From Flavobacteriales bacterium (GTDB taxonomy: Bacteria > Bacteroidota > Bacteroidia > Flavobacteriales_F > PHOS-HE28): DNA of 64,000 nt. Below, piece by piece: positions 59,231 through 64,000 of the stretch. Within the stretch, counting starts at the first letter, position 1. Each line of letters opens with the position of its first letter. Where the stretch lies: positions 39,199-103,198 of the forward strand of contig JADJCS010000018.1 of the NCBI GenBank assembly GCA_016703105.1, read 5' to 3'. The translations under genes and the position numbers were made by a program. The notes under the pieces were generated by a model that saw only the letters and a list, made by a program, of their open reading frames with translations, did no database searches and was not told where the DNA came from.

Positions 59231-60106
59231 CTACGCCGCCGCTGTCTCCAATTCCTTGTTCACCTTCTTGAACAAGCCCTGCAACACACTTCCCGGCCCT
59301 ACTTCGATCACCTTGTTGGCGCCGGCGGCGAGCATGTTCTGCATGGTCTGCGTCCAGCGCACGGGTGCGGTGAGCTGGGCGATGAGGTTGGCTTTGATTC
59401 GGGCGGGATCGGTGTGCGGGCGGGCGTCCACGTTCTGGTAGACGGGGCAGCGCGGGTCCACGATGGGTGTGTGCTCGATCGCATGTGCGAGTTCAGCGCG
59501 CGCCGGTTCCATCAGCGGGCTGTGGAAGGCACCGCCCACTTGCAGCACGAGCGCGCGTTTCGCACCGGCGGCCTTCAGCGCTTCGCAAGCTGCGTTGATC
59601 GCTTCCGCCGAACCGCTGATCACCAGCTGCCCCGGGCAGTTGTAGTTCGCGGGGACAACGATGCCGGGGATGGTGGCGCAGATCTCTTCCACCTTGGCAT
59701 CCTCCATGCCCAGGATCGCGGCCATGGTGCCGGGTTGCGACTCACACGCCTTTTGCATCGCGTTCGCGCGGGCAGCGACCAAGCGCAACCCGTCGGCGAA
59801 CTCCATTGCGCCAGCGGCCACCAACGCGCTGAACTCGCCGAGCGAATGCCCTGCCGTCATCGCCGGTTGGAAGGAGGCGCCCAAAGTTTTGGCCTTCACC
59901 ACGCTATGCAGGAAGATGGCCGGTTGGGTCACCTTGGTCTCCTTCAGATCCGCCTCGGTGCCATTGAACATGATGTCCGTAAGCCGGAACCCGAGCATAT
60001 CGTTCGCGTGCTCGAAGAAGACGCGCGCGTTGGCGTCGGTCTCATAGAGGTCCTTGCCCATTCCGGGGAATTGGCTGCCTTGACCGGGGAAGACGTAGGC
60101 GATCAT
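59231..60106 (-). CDS. fabD: malonyl-CoA:ACP transacylase
   Basis: 291 residues from the ATG at 60106 (MIAYVFPGQGSQFPGMGKD). The nucleophilic serine is in AGHSLGEFSAL near residue 92, and the catalytic His in VGGAFHSPLMEPA near 200; QPAIFLHS and NYNCPGQLVISG are also typical. It loads malonate onto acyl carrier protein for fatty acid synthesis. The other fab genes are not nearby. A TACATTGG element and a perfect 10-bp palindrome lie upstream. Confidence 0.96.
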   Translation of the reverse strand: MIAYVFPGQGSQFPGMGKDLYETDANARVFFEHANDMLGFRLTDIMFNGTEADLKETKVTQPAIFLHSVVKAKTLGASFQPAMTAGHSLGEFSALVAAGAMEFADGLRLVAARANAMQKACESQPGTMAAILGMEDAKVEEICATIPGIVVPANYNCPGQLVISGSAEAINAACEALKAAGAKRALVLQVGGAFHSPLMEPARAELAHAIEHTPIVDPRCPVYQNVDARPHTDPARIKANLIAQLTAPVRWTQTMQNMLAAGANKVIEVGPGSVLQGLFKKVNKELETAAA

Positions 60107-60123
60107 GGGGGAAGCAATTGGCA

Positions 60124-60166
60124 CCAATGTACAAGGCCCGGCGTGTTGGAACACATCCGGGCCTTG
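60124..60166 (-). promoter_or_regulatory. 10-bp palindrome (terminator-like) abutting the candidate fabD promoter
   Basis: CAAGGCCCGG (60132-60141) and CCGGGCCTTG (60157-60166) form a perfect 10-bp stem with a 15-base loop that itself contains GTGTT/AACAC. On the minus strand it follows the Bax-inhibitor-family gene and is directly followed by TACATTGG (60124-60131), 17 bases before fabD. It may end the first transcript or act as an operator for the second. Confidence 0.55.
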
Positions 60167-60184
60167 CGGAAAGGATCGAGCAAC

Positions 60185-60916
60185 TCAGTCGCGCCGTCCA
60201 CCGAACAGGCGCAGCAGCATGAGGAAGAGGTTGATGAAATCGAGGTAGAGGCTGAGGGCCCCCATCAAGGCCATCTTCTGCGCCGTCTCGCTACCGGCGG
60301 CGACCTGCTCGCCCATGCGCTTCAACTTCTGCGTGTCGTAGGCGGTGAGGCCCGTGAAGATCACCACGCCGATGATGCTCACCACGTAGTCCATGGTGCT
60401 GCTCCGCAGAAACATGTTCACCAGGGAAGCGATCACGATGCCGATAAGGCCGATCATGAGGATGTTGCCCATTTTGGTGAGGTCCGTCTTGGTGGTGTAC
60501 CCGGCAATGGCCATCACGCCGAACACCGCGGAGGAGAGGAAGAAGACCTTGGCGATCGCACCGATGGAGTAGATGATGAAGATGTAGCTGAGGCTGATGC
60601 CCATGATCGTGGCGAAGGCGATGAACATCAGCATCAGCGCCATGCCGCTCATGCGGTTCACCAGGCCGCCCATGGCGAACACCAGTACCAGCGGAGCGAA
60701 CATCACCACCCAGCCGAGGACGGTATTGCTTCCCGTAGCGGGGTTGCGCAAGTATTGCATCATGCTCTGGTCGGTACCGAACCACCAGGCCATCACGCCG
60801 CTGATCACCAGGGCGAGGGCCATGTAGCTGAACACGTTGGACATGAACGCACGCACCGAGGAAACCTCGCCGGTGCCGATGTAGGAAGGGTTCTGGGGGA
60901 AGGTCTGGTTCTCCAT
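60185..60916 (-). CDS. Bax inhibitor-1/YccA family membrane protein
   Basis: 243 residues with seven hydrophobic helices (FMSNVFSYMALALVISGVMAW, GWVVMFAPLVLVFAMGGLV, GMALMLMFIAFATIMGISLSYIF in parts). Family signs are the first helix after VSSVRAFMSNVFSYMALAL (in part) and the late TGLTAYDTQKLKRMGEQ with conserved Asp followed by LSLYLDFINLFLMLLRLFG (in part), which holds the second conserved Asp. Homologues form pH-gated calcium leak channels; the bacterial role is poorly known. It stands between folE and fabD on the same strand. Confidence 0.92.
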   Translation of the reverse strand: MENQTFPQNPSYIGTGEVSSVRAFMSNVFSYMALALVISGVMAWWFGTDQSMMQYLRNPATGSNTVLGWVVMFAPLVLVFAMGGLVNRMSGMALMLMFIAFATIMGISLSYIFIIYSIGAIAKVFFLSSAVFGVMAIAGYTTKTDLTKMGNILMIGLIGIVIASLVNMFLRSSTMDYVVSIIGVVIFTGLTAYDTQKLKRMGEQVAAGSETAQKMALMGALSLYLDFINLFLMLLRLFGGRRD

Positions 60917-60994
60917 GGCTTTGTCGGTCTGGGTCGAGCGGTCCGGGAAGGAAAAGGACTCCTTAGCTTCCTTCGCGCCCTTTGCGGTAGTTGT

Positions 60995-61645
60995 TCAGTG
61001 GAGCTTGGCGCTGATGAGCTTGATGAACTCTTCGCGCGTACGGTGGTCGGTGAGGAAGATGCCGGTGAACGCCGAGGTGGTGGTCACCGAGTTCTGCTTT
61101 TGTATGCCGCGCATCTGCATGCAAAGGTGCGCACACTCGAGCACTACGGCCACACCTTGGGGCTTGAGCGTGTCGTGGAAACAGTCCCGGATCTGGTCGG
61201 TGAGGCGCTCCTGCACTTGGAGGCGGCGTGCGAAGGCGTCCACCACGCGCGGGATCTTGCTGAGCCCGGTGATGCGACCGTCCGGCACGTAGGCGATGTG
61301 GGCCTTGCCGAAGAAGGGCAGCATGTGGTGTTCGCAGAGGCTGTAGACCTCGATATCCTTCACCACCACCATCTGGCTGTACTTCTCCTGGAACATGGCG
61401 CTCTTCAGGATGGCGGCCGGGTCCAGGTCGTAGCCATGCGTCAGGTATTGCAGCGACTTCGCCACGCGTTCCGGCGTTTTCTGCAAGCCCTCGCGCTGCG
61501 GGTCTTCGCCGAGCGCTTTCAGAATGTCGCTGTAGTGGTCGCCGATGCGCGTGATCCCCTTTGCGTCGTAGGAGTCCACGCGCTCGAAGCCCTCGCTCCC
61601 GTTCTTCCGCTTGTAGCTCTTGTTCTTCACCTTACTGCTCGCCAT
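60995..61645 (-). CDS. folE: GTP cyclohydrolase I
   Basis: 216 residues. A basic N-terminal extension (SSKVKNKSYKRKNGSEGF) precedes the core: EDPQREGLQKTPERVAKSL (in part: REGLQKTPERVA), the zinc and substrate site YSLCEHHMLPFFGKAHIAYVP (in part), SKIPRVVDAFARRLQVQERLT (in part) and the second zinc cysteine in CAHLCMQMRG. It converts GTP to dihydroneopterin triphosphate for folate or deazapurine pathways. It overlaps queD by 14 bases, favouring a deazaguanine (queuosine) role. Confidence 0.96.
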   Translation of the reverse strand: MASSKVKNKSYKRKNGSEGFERVDSYDAKGITRIGDHYSDILKALGEDPQREGLQKTPERVAKSLQYLTHGYDLDPAAILKSAMFQEKYSQMVVVKDIEVYSLCEHHMLPFFGKAHIAYVPDGRITGLSKIPRVVDAFARRLQVQERLTDQIRDCFHDTLKPQGVAVVLECAHLCMQMRGIQKQNSVTTTSAFTGIFLTDHRTREEFIKLISAKLH

Positions 61646-62054
61646 GATATTCCACGCTGTTGTTCTCGGTCTCCTGCACTTTCACACAGTGCAGGGAACA
61701 GCCGAGCGCGGCGATAGGTTCAACCAGTTGCTCCCAAATGGCGATGGAAAGGTTCTCGGTGCTGCTCAAGCGGCCTTTCATGAAGTCCACGTCCAGGTCG
61801 ATGTTGCGGTGGTCCAACTTGCTCACCGCATGATCTTCAATGAGCTGGCTCACCTTGGAAAGATCCACCACGAAGCCGGTAGTGGGGTCGGGGCGGCCCT
61901 TGATGGTGATCCACAACTCGTAGTTGTGCCCGTGCCAGTTGGGGTTGGAGCACTTGCCGAAGGTGGCCAAATTCTGCTCCGCGCTCCATTCGGGTCGCGC
62001 CAGTTTGTGGGCGGCACTGAAGCGGGCGCGGCGGGTTATGTGTACGACGGGCAT
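61632..62054 (-). CDS. queD: 6-carboxytetrahydropterin synthase / PTPS-family
   Basis: 140 residues from the ATG at 62054 (MPVVHITRRARFSAAHKL); the annotated open frame extends 15 codons upstream without support. Zinc histidines are in FSAAHKL and NWHGHNYEL, the catalytic Cys in FGKCSNPNW, and the late catalytic pair in KLDHRNID and the final KVQETENNSVEY (Glu). It converts dihydroneopterin triphosphate to 6-carboxytetrahydropterin, an early queuosine step, or acts as a PTPS. QueE and QueC are not in the window. A perfect TACCTTTG lies 18 bases upstream. Confidence 0.92.
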   Translation of the reverse strand: MPVVHITRRARFSAAHKLARPEWSAEQNLATFGKCSNPNWHGHNYELWITIKGRPDPTTGFVVDLSKVSQLIEDHAVSKLDHRNIDLDVDFMKGRLSSTENLSIAIWEQLVEPIAALGCSLHCVKVQETENNSVEYHGEQ

Positions 62055-62072
62055 TGGTCCTGGTAAGGGTGC

Positions 62073-62080
62073 CAAAGGTA
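62073..62080 (-). promoter_or_regulatory. candidate -7 element of queD-folE
   Basis: TACCTTTG on the minus strand, a perfect TAnnTTTG, 18 bases before the queD ATG. Confidence 0.45.
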
Positions 62081-62118
62081 GGGGCGCGACCCGGCTCAAG
62101 GCCGGGGTGACACACCCC

Positions 62119-62126
62119 TACATTTG
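62119..62126 (+). promoter_or_regulatory. candidate -7 element of the HldD-like gene, implying a leaderless mRNA
   Basis: Perfect TACATTTG ending five bases before the ATG at 62132, so transcription should start at or next to the start codon. Confidence 0.45.
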
Positions 62127-62131
62127 GCACC

Positions 62132-63001
62132 ATGATCATCGTTACCGGCGCCGCCGGGTTCATTGGAAGCGCCCTGGTCGGTGAATTGCTGCGCCAAGGC
62201 TGGCAGGATATCGTGGCCGTGGACGATTTCTCCCGGATGGACAAAGTGCCGAACCTGGAAGGCAGGAAGCTCACCGCCCGCGTCGAGCGGAAGGAGTTCT
62301 TCACTTGGTTGGATGCGAACGAGCGCTTTGTCCAATTCATCTTCCACTTGATCCCGTTGGTCTATGCCTCTTCCGCCGCCACCTATGGCGATGGTGCGCT
62401 TGGCTACAGCGATCTGGACGACACGCTGCCCGAGCGGTTGCATCCGCTGAATCCTTACGGCGAAAGCAAAAACACCTTCGATCGCTGGGCACTGGCCCAG
62501 GAACAGAAGCCGTACTTCTGGGCGGGCTTGAAATTCTTCAACGTCTACGGCCCGAACGAGTACCACAAGGGCCGCATGGCGAGCGTGGTCTTCCACGCGT
62601 TCAACCAGATCAGGGCCTCGGGCGGCATGAAGCTCTTCCGCAGCCACCGGCCCGACTATACCGATGGGGGGCAGCTGCGCGATTTCGTCTATGTGAAGGA
62701 CCTCTGCGCGGTATGCCTGTTCTTGATGGAACATCGCAAGAACAGCGGGCTCTACAATCTAGGCAGTGGCACGGCACGCACCTTTCTCGATCTGGCACGG
62801 AGCACCTTCGAAGCGATGGAGCTTCCTGAGAACATCGCCTTCATCGACACGCCTGCGGACATCCGCGACAAGTACCAGTACTTCACCGAGGCGAGAATGG
62901 AAAAGATGCGGAGCATCGGCTACTACAAGCCCTTCCACACACTGGAAGAAGGGGTGAGCGACTACGTTCGGAACTACCTCGTGCCCGGGGCGCGGATGTA
63001 G
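62132..63001 (+). CDS. ADP-glyceromanno-heptose 6-epimerase-like protein with an internal deletion
   Basis: 289 residues. It starts MIIVTGAAGFIGSALVGELL and has HldD landmarks: VYASSAATYGDG with the catalytic Ser, the catalytic NPYGESKNTFD (Y-x3-K), FFNVYGPNEYHKGRMASVVFH (in part: NVYGPNEYHKGRMAS) and GLYNLGSGTARTFLDLA. Between L73 (FVQFIFHL) and I74 (IPLVYASS) the family normally has ~35 more residues, with the GAxxDTTE NAD-binding loop and helix; they are missing in frame. The result should be impaired, unless the gap is an assembly error (junction near 62350). Intact HldD epimerises ADP-heptose for the LPS inner core. Confidence 0.8.
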   Translation: MIIVTGAAGFIGSALVGELLRQGWQDIVAVDDFSRMDKVPNLEGRKLTARVERKEFFTWLDANERFVQFIFHLIPLVYASSAATYGDGALGYSDLDDTLPERLHPLNPYGESKNTFDRWALAQEQKPYFWAGLKFFNVYGPNEYHKGRMASVVFHAFNQIRASGGMKLFRSHRPDYTDGGQLRDFVYVKDLCAVCLFLMEHRKNSGLYNLGSGTARTFLDLARSTFEAMELPENIAFIDTPADIRDKYQYFTEARMEKMRSIGYYKPFHTLEEGVSDYVRNYLVPGARM

Positions 63002-63065
63002 CGCTCAACGGAACGCGGCCAGGACTTCAGCCTCCGTTCGCATAGCACCCCAAACCCTATAACGC

Positions 63066-63093
63066 AAGAACCCCCCGGCGTCCCGGGGTCTTT
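63066..63093. terminator. GC-rich hairpin after the HldD-like gene
   Basis: AAGAACCCC pairs with GGGGTCTTT around a GC-rich loop (one bulge), 64 bases past the stop at 63001, ending in TCTTT. It may serve both strands. The 63002-63390 interval otherwise shows no convincing gene. Confidence 0.5.
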
Positions 63094-63283
63094 GGGCTGT
63101 GAGGGGGAATGGGGCCTGGGCCTGCGGCCCTCCTCAGGCGGCTTTGGTAGCCACCAACGCGGCTTCCGCTTACCGGGCCTCGCCGAACCCACCGCACCGC
63201 GGCGCCCCCGAGGGGGCATCTTCGTCGCGTTCCGCGGCGGCGGACGGTGAACCGGGCCTTTCGGACATGCCAGCGCGGCGGCA

Positions 63284-63319
<36 letters not shown>

Positions 63320-63390
63320 GTCCGGGCTAACCGGCAGTGCGCCCCGCCCCCCCTCCCACCGGCAGGCCCCCCTGCGATGGCACCGGTGGT

Positions 63391-63756
63391 GCCTTCGAAG
63401 CGCGTGGGAGCCTCCAGCTTGTCGATCGGATCAGGAAGTTTCGCCAGCTCGAAGCCGCTGCTCACCGCCATGTCCACATCACCGGCCGCCACGCTGTTCA
63501 CATAGCGGGCCAGTTTCGTGAGCATGTTGGCGAGGTTCTTCGCCGCCTGGTTCTTGGTGGCCACCGCTGCGTGGGCGCCGCCCTCCGCGGCCTTGATGGC
63601 CGCCGATAGGGCGATGCGTGCCGCGGTGATCGAAGCGATGCTGGGCGTGGGGGTGGCGAAGCTGACGTTACCCGTCATTTCGGCCTCCACATGCTCGCTC
63701 TTACCTACCAGTTCGGCGGGCTTCAGGTTCTGGGTCCCTGCTTTTACGATCCTCAT
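63391..63756 (-). CDS. Bacteroidota hypothetical protein, N-terminal part only; 3' part unreliable
   Basis: From the ATG at 63756 about 122 residues read as protein (MRIVKAGTQNLKPAEL, MTGNVSFATPTPSI, ALSAAIKAAEGGAHAAVATK, ARYVNSVAAGDVDMAVSSGF in parts). They resemble the helical N-terminal domain of a Bacteroidota family with an M-T-G-N-x-x-F-x-T-P-x-P motif, often followed by fibronectin type III domains. After LEAPTRFEG the frame becomes Gly/Pro/Arg-rich and crosses the poly-G run, reaching 62974 only as noise. The true C-terminus cannot be read from this sequence. Confidence 0.55.
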
Positions 63757-64000
63757 GGGTTTGCTCTTTTTAAAGATCCTCCTTGGGTTCCGGGTCCTTT
63801 GTGTGACGCTGGCCTCAGCGGTCCTGCTAGCCGGGTTGTCGCTGGCCGGTCTATTGAGCGCAAATGGCCCCTTGCGCCGTTGCACCCCTATTTGATGTTG
63901 AAAACCCTGAACCGCCTGCCGCCCTTGTGCAGCAAGGCATTCGCTGTATGGCTCTCATGTGATATTTAACAGTTGGGACGAACGGGTTATGGGTCCATGT
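63757..64000. other. no gene recognised at the 3' edge
   Basis: 244 bases upstream of the preceding gene. The open plus-strand frame here reads as a hydrophobic shadow peptide without a plausible start, and I see no RNA gene or clear promoter. Confidence 0.4.

Noticed and set aside
59414..61717. 767-codon open frame on the plus strand
   Set aside because: It is antisense to fabD, the Bax-inhibitor-family gene and folE, with His/Gly/Ala-rich composition typical of GC-rich shadow frames and no domain.

Overview
The window reads as a chromosomal segment of a GC-rich Bacteroidota bacterium, most likely of the Flavobacteriales. Support: eight secreted proteins whose C-termini look like type IX secretion (T9SS) sorting domains, a GldA-type ABC ATPase, DUF4286, SxtJ and DUF5989 proteins, start regions without Shine-Dalgarno sequences, and many candidate promoters with the Bacteroidota -7 element TAnnTTTG or close variants. 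No tRNA, rRNA, CRISPR array, intact insertion sequence or prophage was seen.

Layout. 1-8.2 kb: end of a YqaA-like membrane protein, a LOG-family protein, two T9SS cargo proteins, three tandem TPR-membrane paralogues with an almost identical 115-residue C-terminal module, and a small secreted protein. 8.3-14.2 kb: a complete RND tripartite efflux operon. 14.2-18.7 kb: an AbiU2/HEPN-like gene directly behind mfd, and a membrane protein. 18.9-22.9 kb: a T9SS protein, a degenerate patch with a Fic (mobile mystery protein B) remnant, a DUF4440 lipoprotein, RidA and fbp. 22.9-24.7 kb: an acetyltransferase and aspartate kinase. 24.7-32.7 kb: a compact eight-gene operon from serS to a glycerophosphodiesterase. 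32.8-38.2 kb: rpmA/rplU, metK, an outer-membrane-like protein, gldA, rsgA and dtd. 38.2-41.7 kb: T9SS proteins, one with a frameshift, and a MazG-like hydrolase. 41.7-44.2 kb: a carbamoyltransferase/DUF5989/SxtJ cassette. 44.2-49.5 kb: three tandem T9SS paralogues behind waaA and an outer-membrane-like gene. 49.6-58.8 kb: a nucleotide-sugar locus with WbpE-, WbpD-, WbpB- and WbpA-like enzymes for UDP-2,3-diacetamido-2,3-dideoxyglucuronate, Ugd and Uxs for UDP-xylose, RfbB, a CpsB/CapC-like phosphatase and an embedded solute-binding-like protein. 58.8-62.1 kb: DUF2750, fabD, Bax-inhibitor-1 family, folE and queD. 62.1-64 kb: an HldD-like epimerase lacking an internal segment, then a doubtful region with a 34-base poly-G run.

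The most coherent theme is the cell surface: T9SS cargo, LPS core assembly (waaA), a carbamoyltransferase cassette and a pathway to diacetamido-glucuronic acid. In Porphyromonas gingivalis the Wbp/Vim pathway makes the sugar that links T9SS cargo to A-LPS, so their co-location here is worth testing. The most distinctive unexplained element is the trio of TPR receptors sharing one conserved membrane module.

All functional calls come from reading motifs in the translated sequence; no database search was run.
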